Shown here: one piece after another, positions 7,688 through 16,378 of the stretch | How positions within the stretch are numbered: the stretch's first letter is position 1 | Layout of the letters: each line of letters begins with the position of its first letter | Assembly (NCBI RefSeq): GCF_000423125.1 | Contig: NZ_AUHJ01000003.1 | Coordinates: forward strand, 124,001-188,000 | Source of the DNA: Haliea salexigens DSM 19537 | GTDB taxonomy: Bacteria > Pseudomonadota > Gammaproteobacteria > Pseudomonadales > Halieaceae | Reading direction: 5' to 3' | DNA length: 64,000 nucleotides | Notes under the pieces: model-generated | Databases searched by the model: none | What the model was told of the DNA's origin: nothing | What the model saw: only the letters and a program-made list of their open reading frames with translations | Made by a program: the position numbers and the translations under genes

Positions 7688-8367
7688 CGTGCCACCGGCA
7701 CAAGTGCAAACCGATAGCCGGCACCACGCACGGTTTCAATCGGCTGCAGCTGCCCACCGGGGTCCAGCTTGCGCCGCAGGCGTCCAACAAACACCTCAAT
7801 CACATTGCTGTCACGATCATGGTCCTGTTGATAGAGGTGTTCCGTCAGCTCGGTTTTGGACACCACAGTACCCGCGCGATGAGCCAGATAAGCCAGCGTA
7901 TTGTACTCATACGCAGTGAGCTCCAGTGCCACGTTGTTGAGGTTGACCGTTCGCGCGCTGAAATCGATAGCAACAGGCCCGTAATCCACCCGTTCGGTTG
8001 TGCGCCCGGACACGCGCCGCAACAGCGCGTTCACCCGCGCTTCAAGTTCTTCCAGATAAAAGGGCTTGGTGACGTAGTCGTCGGCACCGGCTTCGAGTCC
8101 CTGCACTTTTTCCTGCCAATCGGCGCGCGCGGTGAGTACGAGCACGGGAAACACCTGGCCGGCGAGGCGCCAACGGGAAATCAGTTCGACACCGGGCACG
8201 TCGGGCAAGCCCAGGTCCACGATCGCCAGGTCACAGGGGAACTCACGCACGAGATAGTCCGCCTCCGCCCCCTTCTGTGCCTCATCCACCACCCAGCCCT
8301 GTGCGCTGAAGTGCGCCGCCAGCCGTACACGCAGCCGGGCGTCGTCCTCCACTACCAGCATGCGCAA
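7684..8367 (-). CDS. PhoP/OmpR-family response regulator
   Basis: 227 residues. The receiver domain (1-120) has the acidic pair in VVEDDARL, phospho-acceptor Asp51 (AIVDLGLPD), the Thr of VLTARAD and Lys in VTKPF. A winged-helix DNA-binding domain (about 130-222) ends with the usual VRGAGYRF. Translation can start at a TTG (8367), 7 bases after AAGGG, or at the internal ATG two codons later. The gene follows the PepSY gene by 3 bases and overlaps the kinase gene, so PepSY, regulator, kinase and SIMPL protein form one operon. A direct repeat with 11-bp period in the upstream divergent region (8810-8827) is a candidate site for this regulator. Confidence 0.92.
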   Translation of the reverse strand: MRMLVVEDDARLRVRLAAHFSAQGWVVDEAQKGAEADYLVREFPCDLAIVDLGLPDVPGVELISRWRLAGQVFPVLVLTARADWQEKVQGLEAGADDYVTKPFYLEELEARVNALLRRVSGRTTERVDYGPVAIDFSARTVNLNNVALELTAYEYNTLAYLAHRAGTVVSKTELTEHLYQQDHDRDSNVIEVFVGRLRRKLDPGGQLQPIETVRGAGYRFALVPVAR

Positions 8368-8370
8368 CTG

Positions 8371-8643
8371 TCAGCCCTTGACCGTAACAGTGATCACTCG
8401 GCCCGATTCGAGCAAGAGCTTCACCCGATAGACGCCGCCCTGCCGGGAAACATTGAGCACCTTGCCACCGTGCTGTGCCCGCGCCTTTGCCGCGGCTTCG
8501 CGCGGGGTCATGGTGCTTTTCTGGGCACTGGCGCCCGCCTGTTGCGCCACTGCCGGCGCAGGCGCAAGCCAACCGCCAGCAACGACCAGCACACAAGCAA
8601 GCAGCAGGAACACGCCTATACGTTTACCCATCATGGCCCTCAC
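8371..8643 (-). CDS. Small secreted PepSY-domain protein
   Basis: 90 residues if started at the GTG at 8643, 6 bases after AAGGAG; an ATG at 8634 is the alternative. A hydrophobic signal sequence ending PAVAQQ is followed by one PepSY unit (MTPREAAAKARAQHGGKVLNV, then GGVYRVKLLLESGRVITVTV). Small PepSY proteins often sit beside PhoPQ-like two-component genes and are thought to modulate the sensor or periplasmic proteases. Here the gene is first in the operon and 3 bases from the regulator gene, in keeping with such a role. Confidence 0.85.
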   Translation of the reverse strand: MRAMMGKRIGVFLLLACVLVVAGGWLAPAPAVAQQAGASAQKSTMTPREAAAKARAQHGGKVLNVSRQGGVYRVKLLLESGRVITVTVKG

Positions 8644-8809
8644 GCGTAACTCCTTCCGGCAGACGCCAAACACACCGCACAGCAGTGTGCCAGATGCCGC
8701 CCCCTCAGCGGTAGCGCTGGCTGGCGCCCCCGGAATTTCCGACGCGAGCAGCTTAGTCCCTACAAGCTGAACCGCAGCTGAATGCACCCGGCAAACAAGA
8801 CGCCCTGCA

Positions 8810-8827
8810 TTCAGGCCCGGTTCAGGC
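8810..8827. promoter_or_regulatory. Direct repeat with 11-bp period, candidate response-regulator box
   Basis: TTCAGGC at 8810-8816 recurs exactly at 8821-8827. OmpR/PhoP-type regulators bind tandem half-sites one helical turn apart, and this pair lies in the divergent region between the PepSY-regulator operon and the His-rich gene, 50 bases before the latter's start. Confidence 0.4.
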
Positions 8828-8876
8828 GGCAGGCGCCACTGTGGACATCACAGGCATCGATAGAAGGAGTACAAGC

Positions 8877-9227
8877 ATGCACAAACCCCTGGTTATTTCT
8901 GCGTTGCTCGCGTTGCTGGGTTCGGCCTCCGCGGTAGCGGGGCCGGATCCAGCTCACAGGACATTCAAACACTATCACTCCACAGGCCACAAGGTCGTAC
9001 TGCAGCACAACCATCGACACCACCCTGCGCACGCATACAAGCATAGACACGGGAACGATCTACGCCACTGGCGCAGGGAAGTGTATTCGCACAGCGATAG
9101 ACGCCGGCACAGCGTAGGCGCCTTTTTGCTGGGCTCCGCCCTGACTTATAGCCTGGTACACGATCATCATGACAGCAGCTGCCGCGAGCGGCACCGCAGC
9201 GCGCGCGGGCACGTCGGTCACCGCTGA
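8877..9227 (+). CDS. Histidine-rich secreted small protein
   Basis: 116 residues from the ATG at 8877, 7 bases after AAGGAG; the frame is open further upstream but has no ribosome site. A signal peptide (ending AVAG) gives a mature chain crowded with His and Arg (FKHYHSTGHKVV, HNHRHHPAHAYKHRHG), with a hydrophobic stretch VGAFLLGSALTYSLV in the second half. The His content suggests binding of a metal such as Zn, Ni or Cu in the periplasm; no family is recognised. It is divergent from a PhoPQ-like operon and may be one of its targets. A strong terminator follows. Confidence 0.7.
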   Translation: MHKPLVISALLALLGSASAVAGPDPAHRTFKHYHSTGHKVVLQHNHRHHPAHAYKHRHGNDLRHWRREVYSHSDRRRHSVGAFLLGSALTYSLVHDHHDSSCRERHRSARGHVGHR

Positions 9228-9253
9228 GCAGGCATCAACGACAAGGAGACCTT

Positions 9254-9275
9254 GGGGGCGTATGCCCCCTTTTTT
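9254..9275 (+). terminator. Rho-independent terminator
   Basis: GGGGGC, loop GTAT, GCCCCC, then six T. It ends the His-rich protein transcript and insulates the following hydrolase gene. Confidence 0.9.
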
Positions 9276-9346
9276 CTTCGTGTTTTCTTCAACCCCGCGG
9301 ACGGTCACGCTACACTCAACAGCGACGACACTGCGGAGACACGCTC

Positions 9347-10654
9347 ATGCACTTCAGATCACTGTTTTTCCCGGCCGCGATGCTGCTCGCTGCCGGCACC
9401 GTACAGGCGGCAATCGATAACGCAACACTCGATGCCGCCTACGCCGCCGTGGAGCCACGCGTCATTGAGTGGCGCCGCGACCTGCACCAGAACCCCGAGC
9501 TTTCCAATCGCGAATTCCGCACCGCAGAGAAAGTGGCGGAGCACCTGCGCGCCCTGAAATTCGACACTGTTGAAACAGGTGTGGCACACACAGGCGTGGT
9601 GGGCACACTGCGCGGCGGCAAGCCCGGGCCGGTGATCGCGCTGCGCGCGGACATGGATGGATTGCCCGTACAGGAGCAAACCGGGTTGCCCTTCGCTTCC
9701 AGTGCCCGCGGCGAATACATGGGCAAGGATGTGCCGGTCATGCACGCCTGCGGCCACGACACCCACGTCGCCATGCTGATGGGCGCTGCACACATACTGG
9801 CGCAACACCGCGAGGAGCTGGCCGGCACCGTCAAATTCATCTTCCAACCCGCTGAGGAAGGCGCACCGCCCGGTGAGGAAGGCGGCGCAGCACTGATGGT
9901 GAAAGAGGGGGTTCTGGAAGGCCCCGATGCACCGGAGGCTATCATTGGCCTGCACGTCTGGCCCGATGATGCAGGCTCGCTGGTGTATCGCAGTGGCAGC
10001 TTTATGGCCGCGGCCGACAGTATCGAAATCACCATCACCGGACGCCAGACTCACGGCTCCTCGCCCTGGCTGGGCGTTGACCCCATCTACGTTGCAGGCC
10101 AGGTACTGAGCGCGCTGCAGGGCATACCCGGGCGCCACATCGATATCACCCGCGGCCCTGCCGTGCTGACCATTGGTAGCATTCAAGGCGGTGTGCGCGG
10201 CAATATCATTCCCGATGACGTGACGATGCTGGGCACTGTCAGAACCTTCGACCGCGGTGAGCGCGAGCGCTTGCTGGAGCGCCTGCGGGCAACGGTCACA
10301 GCCATTGCCGAAGCGAACGGTGCCAGTGCCACCGTCGATGTCACCTACTCTACACCCGTGACCGGCAATGACCCGCAGTTACTGCGCCAGATGATGCCAA
10401 CCCTGGTCAGGGCGGCGGGGGAAGACCGCGTTTTCGAAGGCAACCTGATTACCGGCGCTGAGGACTTCTCCTACTACCAGGAACACATCCCCGGCATGTT
10501 CATCATGCTGGGCGTGGGTGACCCGTCGGTACCGCGCAGCGAGCGTCCGTCCAACCACTCACCCTTCTTCACCGCGCAGGAAGACGCGCTGATTGTGGGT
10601 GTGCGCACACTGGTGGGCTTTGCCATGGACTACGCAGAGCGCGGCGGGCTTTAA
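9347..10654 (+). CDS. Exported M20D-family amidohydrolase/peptidase
   Basis: 435 residues with an N-terminal signal peptide (AAGTVQA, cleavage near 22). The catalytic domain has the M20 metal ligands: ALRADMDGLPVQE (Asp), MHACGHDTHVAML (Cys/His) and QPAEEGAPPGEEGG (catalytic Glu pair). The lid domain starts near the SSPWLG segment, and the terminal metal histidine lies in SNHSPFF. Relatives are N-acyl amino acid and hippurate hydrolases and IAA-conjugate hydrolases, which free an amino acid from an acyl or aryl group. The signal peptide indicates periplasmic action, as in many marine gammaproteobacterial copies; substrate unknown. It stands alone, with its own ribosome site after a terminator. 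Confidence 0.9.
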   Translation: MHFRSLFFPAAMLLAAGTVQAAIDNATLDAAYAAVEPRVIEWRRDLHQNPELSNREFRTAEKVAEHLRALKFDTVETGVAHTGVVGTLRGGKPGPVIALRADMDGLPVQEQTGLPFASSARGEYMGKDVPVMHACGHDTHVAMLMGAAHILAQHREELAGTVKFIFQPAEEGAPPGEEGGAALMVKEGVLEGPDAPEAIIGLHVWPDDAGSLVYRSGSFMAAADSIEITITGRQTHGSSPWLGVDPIYVAGQVLSALQGIPGRHIDITRGPAVLTIGSIQGGVRGNIIPDDVTMLGTVRTFDRGERERLLERLRATVTAIAEANGASATVDVTYSTPVTGNDPQLLRQMMPTLVRAAGEDRVFEGNLITGAEDFSYYQEHIPGMFIMLGVGDPSVPRSERPSNHSPFFTAQEDALIVGVRTLVGFAMDYAERGGL

Positions 10655-10681
10655 CCCCCGCAAGCGCCTGCCGCAGCGTCG

Positions 10682-11545
10682 TCAGGCGTTGATCTGCGGG
10701 ATCAATCCGGCGAACTTGTCGATCAGTGGCATGATTTTTTCGGGTTGGTCCCACATGTCCACTGCAACACCGATGACCACCCGCTCAACACCCATGTCAC
10801 GGTAGCGCCTGAGCGTGTCCAGATCGGGCGTTATCAGCGTTTGCAGGGTCACCGGCACAGCGTCCGGGTCACGACCATTGGCCGATACCTGGGCGCGAAA
10901 CGCACTGAGCCCTTCCGCCACATCACCCATGGCCACATCCACCGGCATCCAACCGTCTGCCCACTGTGCGGCATGCTTCACGCCGAGTGGTCCCATGGCG
11001 CCGAAAATCACCGGCGGCCCCCCCGCCTGGGCCGGTTTCGGGTTGCACCAGACCGGGTCGAAATCGATATAGTCGCCGTGGAACTCCGCCTCGTCGTCGC
11101 GCCATAGCGCGCGGGTGGCCATCACCGTCTCACGCATCACCCCGTAGCGCTTACCCCAGGGCTGCTGTGTGCAGTTGGCAAACTCTTCCTCGTTCCAGCC
11201 GACACCGGTGCCGATCATCAGCCGCCCGCCGCTGAGGCGATCGAGGCTGGCGATGGTCTTGGCCTGGGAGAACAGTTCGCGCTCCATCAACAGGGCGATA
11301 CCGGTGCCCAGCTTCAGCGTGGTGGTGACCGAGGCCGCCGCCATTAACGTGATGTAGGGGTCACCCATGAGCTTGTAGGCTTCCGGCAATTCATCACCTG
11401 CCGGATACGGCGTTTTTCGCGAAACCGGGATGTGGCTGTGTTCACCGGTCCACAAGGATTCAAAGCCGCGTTCCTCCAGCGCTCGCGCCAGGTCGCGCGG
11501 GTCCGGATCGTGCGGGGTGTTCATGAAACTGAAGCCCAGATGCAT
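10682..11545 (-). CDS. Luciferase-like (LLM class) flavin or F420-dependent oxidoreductase
   Basis: 287 residues. The TIM-barrel landmarks of the LLM family are present: MHLGFSFMNT at the start, a long GFESLWTGEHSHIP, the LGTGIALLMEREL strand, SGGRLMIGTGVGWNEEEF and PPVIFGAMGPLGVKHAAQWADGWMP. This matches the TIGR03619-type subgroup annotated as F420-dependent. Gammaproteobacteria seldom make F420, so FMN may be used in practice. It is a single gene convergent with the M20 hydrolase, 27 bases away, and upstream of the monooxygenase gene's end; a joint role in degrading a xenobiotic or terpenoid is possible but unproven. Confidence 0.87.
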   Translation of the reverse strand: MHLGFSFMNTPHDPDPRDLARALEERGFESLWTGEHSHIPVSRKTPYPAGDELPEAYKLMGDPYITLMAAASVTTTLKLGTGIALLMERELFSQAKTIASLDRLSGGRLMIGTGVGWNEEEFANCTQQPWGKRYGVMRETVMATRALWRDDEAEFHGDYIDFDPVWCNPKPAQAGGPPVIFGAMGPLGVKHAAQWADGWMPVDVAMGDVAEGLSAFRAQVSANGRDPDAVPVTLQTLITPDLDTLRRYRDMGVERVVIGVAVDMWDQPEKIMPLIDKFAGLIPQINA

Positions 11546-11660
11546 GGGGACTCTCCTTCCCTCTCGTTTATTGTTGCGCCGTCAAACGGCGCCTGAACAC
11601 GCAGTGCATTTTACACAGAATACTGGAGCTACCGGACGCTGCACAGCCACCGGGAGCCAT

Positions 11661-13619
11661 TCACTGCAACAGGAAATCGTCGGGGTCTGCGTGGCGAGTC
11701 ATCTTCCAGTAATCGATGATACGGAAGGGCAGATTGGCCGTCACTCGGCCCGAAGCGTTCTTGTACCAGTTATCGACCAGCGGTGACCCCCACGCCGTAC
11801 CCGCATTCACGGCGTCAACACGCTCATTGTAACGGTCGTGCACATCCTGGCGGCACTCCAGGCTCTGCAGGTCATCCTCCAGCAACAGGCGGATGCACTC
11901 CAGAATATAGTGCACTTGGGACTCCGCATTGTGCGCGATGCTGCCGGCCACCACGAGGTTGGTATTGGGGCCGTAAATGCAGAACAGGTTGGGGAAGTTG
12001 GGTACCGTAATGCCCAGATAGGCACGACCATTGGTTTCCGCCCACTGCGTGTTCAGCTGCACACCGCCGCGACCGGTGAATTGCATGGGGAAAAGAAAAC
12101 GGTCCGCATGAAAACCGGTGGCGCAGACAATGGCGTCTACCGCGTGATGCCGCCCGTCTTCGGTCAGCACACCCTGCGCGTCAACAGCGCGGATACCCGT
12201 GGTGACCACCTCCACATTGTCGCGTTGCAGCGCCTCCAGATAGCAACCGTTGTCCTGCAGAATACGTTTGCCAAACGGGGGATAGGTGGGCAACACTTTC
12301 TCCAACAGTTCCGGATCCTGTATCTGTGACTGTATCCAGGCGGTCAGGGCTTCGCGCATGGCGTCGTTGGAGGCACTTACCGAGCGGGTACTGCGCCATT
12401 CAGGGTCCACCAGAGTCTGGTTATACACGCCTTCAACCGACGTGTAGAACAACCAGAAACGGTACCACTTGGAGTAGTACGGCAGTTTTTCCAGCGCCCA
12501 GCGCTGCCCCGCTCCCACCTCGGTGTGGTAGCCGGGGTTGGGAAACATCCACACCGGTGACCGCTGCAGCGCCACCAGCTGTGAAGCCGTTGCCGCCAGT
12601 TCCGGGATGATCTGGAACGCACTGGCGCCCGACCCGATGACCGCCACCCGCTTGCCGGCGAGATCCAGCCCCTCGGGCCAGGCGCCGGAGTGCACAACCG
12701 GGCCATCGAAGTCGGCAAGGCCGGGAATCTCCGGCATTTTTGGTCGATTCAGCTGCCCTACTGCACTGATGACGGCACGTGCCGAGAGCACAGATTCCAC
12801 ACCCTGCCCATCGCGCACCTGCACCTGCCAGCAGGCGGCGTCTTCATCGTAGTGCGCCGCGACGACCTCAGTGCTGAATCGAATATGGGGCGTTACCTCG
12901 AAACGCCGCGCGCAGCTGTCGAAGTACGCGCGAATCTCATCTGCCAGCGGGAAGTGGCTGCTCCAGGCGTGATTCGGGGCAAACGAGTAACTGTAGCTAT
13001 GCCCGGGGACATCCACCCTGCACCCCGGATAGCGGTTTTCAAACCAGGTACCGCCCACGCCAGGGTTCTTCTCAATAATCGTGTAGGGGATTCCGGCCTC
13101 TGCCAGGCGTATGCCCGCAAGCACTCCCCCCATGCCAGCGCCAATCACGACCACAGGGAATTGCGCCGCCCGCGCCTTGAGTTCCGGATCATCGAACTGC
13201 AGACCGCGCCGGTCAACACCGTCGAGCGCGACCTCTTCATCGATAAACTCGAGGTATTCCGGATCGACGTCCGCGCCACACATGAAGCGGTAGAGGGCCT
13301 GAATGGTGTCAGCGGTAAGCGGTTCGAGAGGACAACCACGCGCTTGCCAGTCGGCAATCGCAGACAGTGCCCAGTGGTGTACCTGCGCCACCTGAGCCGC
13401 TGTGTAGCCGCCCTCCAGCAAATCCTCACCGTCCTCGGCACCGGCCGCCACCACGTCCAGCGTGCGCGGTGTCGGCAATTCGTCCAGCAATGCGGTGTCA
13501 CCTGTCATATGCACCACTGACATGACCAGCGCTGCCGTATTCAGTTCCTTGAGATAGTCGGTAATTACCTCCGTACTTTCCGTGATCGGCTGCAGTTCGG
13601 GCGTGGAAGGCAAGGTCAT
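11661..13619 (-). CDS. Baeyer-Villiger-type flavin monooxygenase with N-terminal extension
   Basis: 652 residues from the ATG at 13619, 8 bases after GGAG. About 150 residues of helical extension precede the FAD-binding motif VVVIGAGMGG (GxGxxG at 160-165). The type I Baeyer-Villiger fingerprint FxGxxxHxxxWP is exact (FDGPVVHSGAWP, residues 304-315). The NADPH-binding motif follows (VAVIGSGASA, about 326), and the ATG motif is in DAIVCATGF. Such enzymes insert oxygen next to a ketone using NADPH and O2. The extension is longer than in cyclohexanone monooxygenase and recalls the larger ring-ketone and steroid enzymes. It is divergent from a TonB-dependent receptor gene, about 160 bases apart. 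Confidence 0.92.
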   Translation of the reverse strand: MTLPSTPELQPITESTEVITDYLKELNTAALVMSVVHMTGDTALLDELPTPRTLDVVAAGAEDGEDLLEGGYTAAQVAQVHHWALSAIADWQARGCPLEPLTADTIQALYRFMCGADVDPEYLEFIDEEVALDGVDRRGLQFDDPELKARAAQFPVVVIGAGMGGVLAGIRLAEAGIPYTIIEKNPGVGGTWFENRYPGCRVDVPGHSYSYSFAPNHAWSSHFPLADEIRAYFDSCARRFEVTPHIRFSTEVVAAHYDEDAACWQVQVRDGQGVESVLSARAVISAVGQLNRPKMPEIPGLADFDGPVVHSGAWPEGLDLAGKRVAVIGSGASAFQIIPELAATASQLVALQRSPVWMFPNPGYHTEVGAGQRWALEKLPYYSKWYRFWLFYTSVEGVYNQTLVDPEWRSTRSVSASNDAMREALTAWIQSQIQDPELLEKVLPTYPPFGKRILQDNGCYLEALQRDNVEVVTTGIRAVDAQGVLTEDGRHHAVDAIVCATGFHADRFLFPMQFTGRGGVQLNTQWAETNGRAYLGITVPNFPNLFCIYGPNTNLVVAGSIAHNAESQVHYILECIRLLLEDDLQSLECRQDVHDRYNERVDAVNAGTAWGSPLVDNWYKNASGRVTANLPFRIIDYWKMTRHADPDDFLLQ

Positions 13620-13738
13620 GGGAGCAACTCCGGGGCGACATACAACCCATGATAATGCATCGGTAAGGTTGTCTTGTCCTCCTTCAAATGGGTGAGAGGT
13701 GCGCCAATATGTCGCATTCCACCGGGCACGAGGATTTC

Positions 13739-13744
13739 TATAAT
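13739..13744 (+). promoter_or_regulatory. Candidate -10 box of the receptor gene
   Basis: A perfect TATAAT lies 35 bases before the receptor start codon. No good -35 box is visible at the right distance, so an activator may be needed, or the match is chance. Confidence 0.35.
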
Positions 13745-13778
13745 GTGCGCCCGAATACGCCAACGAGGACACCGACCC

Positions 13779-15815
13779 ATGCCACTGGACCGCACCCCCC
13801 ATGCGCTGGCAACAGCCGTATTTCTCGCCAGTGCCGCCCTCGTTGCTCCTGTGCAGGGGCACGACCTGGCCATTGAGCTGGTCGAGGTGACTGCGCGCGC
13901 AGAACCTGCCGGTGGCAACACGCTGCTCAGCGAGACGCCCATTACGCGCCCCACGCACGACGCTGGCGAACTGCTGCGCTCGGTAACCGGCATGACCGCG
14001 CTGCGTCGCGGCGGCCGCGGGTTCGACCCGATTATCCGCGGGCAGAGCCAGAGCAACCTCAACGTCATCGCCAACGGGGCCTACAGCTACGGCGCCTGCC
14101 CCGGGCGCATGGACCCACCAAGCACCTATGTTGGCGTGGACAGCTTCGACTCCGTGTCCGTGATCAAGGGTCACCGGTCGGTCATCTATGGGGCGGGCGG
14201 TAGCGGCGGCACGCTGATCTTTGAACACCTGCGCCCGGAGCTTGGCAGCAATGGCATGACCGGGTCATTCACGACCGGTTACACCGGCAACTCGGACCTG
14301 AGCAGTGTGGGGGGGGACTTCGCAGTCGGCAACGAAAAAGGCTACGTGCGCGTCTTTGGTGCCATTCGGGAATCCGACAACTACGAAGACGGCAATGGCG
14401 ATCGCGTGGCATCGGCCTTTGAATCGACCAGCGCCGGGTTGGTTGCGGGCATTGATCTACAACCCAACACCTACCTCGAAATCAGCCATGAGCAGGCCAG
14501 CGAAGATGATGTCTGGTATGCCGGCAACGGCATGGATGCCGTATTCGCCGATTCGGCCAGCACCAGTGCCAAATGGGTGCAGCGATCTGTGGGCGCCATC
14601 GACACGCTGGAGCTGACCGCCTACCTCAGCGATGTCGATCACCTGATGGACAACTACAGCGTACGCAACCGCTCCATGATGCCAAATGGCGCAGCAGCGC
14701 CGTCGACGTCGACCACATGGGGTGGCCGGCTGCTGGCGACCGTAACAACGGAGCAGGCCGAGCTGCGCAGCGGCATTGACTACCGCGCGAATGACCGCAA
14801 CGCTGACTTGTACATGGACATGGGCAAGGATGGCAGTTACGACATGCTGGTCGCGCGTATGTGGCCTGCAGCCGAGCAACGCCAGGCGGGGCTGTTCGCG
14901 GAGATGGACTATCGCAGCAGCCCAGACGACACGCTGCGCCTCGGGCTGCGCCTGGACCAGTTCGATTCTCAGGTGCGTGAAGCCACGTTGAGTGCCGGCA
15001 TGATGGGCAGTGCAACACCGATTCGCCTTTACGAGCAGTTCTATAACACCACCGAGACACGCACCGATGACTACGGCCTAAGCGCGGTGCTGGGCTGGGA
15101 CCGGCGTCTGGACCCGGCGCATACGGTGAGCGTGAACCTGAGCCGCTCGGTACGCACACCGGACAGCTCGGAACAGTGGATAGCGCGCAGCGCCAATGGC
15201 GCGTTCTGGGTGGGCAACCCCAAACTGTACGCCGAAATCCACCAGCAACTGGACCTGACGCTGATGCATGAAAGCGGCCGGTTGAGTTGGAATGCAAGCG
15301 TGTTCGTGGATGAGGTTAACGACTACATTGAACGCTATGCTGAGGGCAGCGCCGACCTCTACCGCAATATCGACGCCACACTGTTCGGCTCGGAGCTCGA
15401 TGCCGCCCTGCAGATCAGCGAGCGCTGGCGTGCCCGAATGGGTATTGCCTACACCCGCGGCCACGGCGACAACGGTGATCTGGCGCAGATTGCCCCTCTG
15501 GAAACACGCCTGAACCTGGACTACCAGCACGCAGACTGGGCCCTGGGACTGGAGTGGGTCACTGCGCAGCGTCAGAACCATTTCGACCCGGCAGTCGACG
15601 TTGACGCGGCCACGCCGGGCTTTGGCGTACTGCATCTCTACGGCCACTGGAACCTGACCGGTCAGCTGCTACTGGAGGCGGGTGTTGAGAACCTCTTTGA
15701 CAAAGCCTATGCGTACCATGTGAACGCGGGCAACCTGGACCCGTTCAACCCGGAAGCGGTACGTGTCAATGAGCCCGGAAGACAGGGCTGGGTGAAGCTG
15801 CGCTACGCATTCTGA
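13779..15815 (+). CDS. TonB-dependent outer-membrane receptor, copper type (OprC/NosA-like)
   Basis: 678 residues from the ATG at 13779, 9 bases after GAGGA. A signal peptide (about 1-27) precedes a plug domain with DAGELLRSVTGMTALRRGGR and GFDPIIRGQSQSNLNVIANG, then GACPGRMDPPSTYVGVDSFD. The CxxxM pair (Cys107, Met111) followed by DPP corresponds to the copper-binding site of OprC/NosA. A barrel of about 550 residues ends in the expected aromatic residue (VKLRYAF). The family takes up copper with TonB energy. Downstream genes are on the same strand but more than 90 bases away. The match in the plug is the main support for the metal assignment. Confidence 0.85.
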   Translation: MPLDRTPHALATAVFLASAALVAPVQGHDLAIELVEVTARAEPAGGNTLLSETPITRPTHDAGELLRSVTGMTALRRGGRGFDPIIRGQSQSNLNVIANGAYSYGACPGRMDPPSTYVGVDSFDSVSVIKGHRSVIYGAGGSGGTLIFEHLRPELGSNGMTGSFTTGYTGNSDLSSVGGDFAVGNEKGYVRVFGAIRESDNYEDGNGDRVASAFESTSAGLVAGIDLQPNTYLEISHEQASEDDVWYAGNGMDAVFADSASTSAKWVQRSVGAIDTLELTAYLSDVDHLMDNYSVRNRSMMPNGAAAPSTSTTWGGRLLATVTTEQAELRSGIDYRANDRNADLYMDMGKDGSYDMLVARMWPAAEQRQAGLFAEMDYRSSPDDTLRLGLRLDQFDSQVREATLSAGMMGSATPIRLYEQFYNTTETRTDDYGLSAVLGWDRRLDPAHTVSVNLSRSVRTPDSSEQWIARSANGAFWVGNPKLYAEIHQQLDLTLMHESGRLSWNASVFVDEVNDYIERYAEGSADLYRNIDATLFGSELDAALQISERWRARMGIAYTRGHGDNGDLAQIAPLETRLNLDYQHADWALGLEWVTAQRQNHFDPAVDVDAATPGFGVLHLYGHWNLTGQLLLEAGVENLFDKAYAYHVNAGNLDPFNPEAVRVNEPGRQGWVKLRYAF

Positions 15816-15907
15816 CCGCGAACGGACAGGTGAGGGTTGTTTACTGCACCGCGCAACCGGGATAATGTCGCAGCGCTGCTCCGTTCATAGCCCTGAGGAT
15901 CTTCCCG

Positions 15908-16378
15908 ATGCGTAAACACCTGCGTACCCTTGCCGCCAGCGTACTGTTGGCAGCGACCACCCTCTCCAGCTCATACGCCGCCGAGGTTGAATTCCTCAAC
16001 GCCAGTGGCGCACTACCCGCGAACCTGCCGTTCTCCGATGCTGTGCGCGTCGGGAATCTGTATTTCCTCTCGGGGCAGCTGGGGGTTAAACCCGGCACGA
16101 TGGAGCTGGTGCAGGGAGGCATGGAGGCAGAAGCACGGCAAACCATGGAAAACATCGCTACCGTACTCAAGGCCAATGGCCTCGCCATGAGTGATATCGT
16201 CAAATGCACCGTGATGCTTGCGGACATGGCCGACTGGGGCGCTTTTAACGAGGTCTATCGGAGCTTCTTCACGCCACCCTACCCGGCGCGTAGTGCCTTT
16301 GGCGCTACGGGACTGGGCCTCGGCGCTCGCGCCGAAGTGGAGTGTATTGCCGCAGATCGCGACGCAACCGCGCCATGA
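15908..16378 (+). CDS. Exported RidA/YjgF-family protein
   Basis: 156 residues. Unlike cytoplasmic RidA (about 128 residues), it opens with a signal peptide (ASVLLAATTLSSSYAA). The Rid fold is clear from GNLYFLSGQLGVKPGTMELV, MENIATVLKANGLAMSDIVK, VYRSFFTPPYPARSAFGATG and the ending ARAEVECIA, with the arginine of the RidA active site in PARSAF retained. Cytosolic RidA hydrolyses reactive enamines and imines; the role of periplasmic forms is unknown. Its stop codon overlaps the start of the next gene (ATGA), so the two are co-translated. Confidence 0.88.
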   Translation: MRKHLRTLAASVLLAATTLSSSYAAEVEFLNASGALPANLPFSDAVRVGNLYFLSGQLGVKPGTMELVQGGMEAEARQTMENIATVLKANGLAMSDIVKCTVMLADMADWGAFNEVYRSFFTPPYPARSAFGATGLGLGARAEVECIAADRDATAP

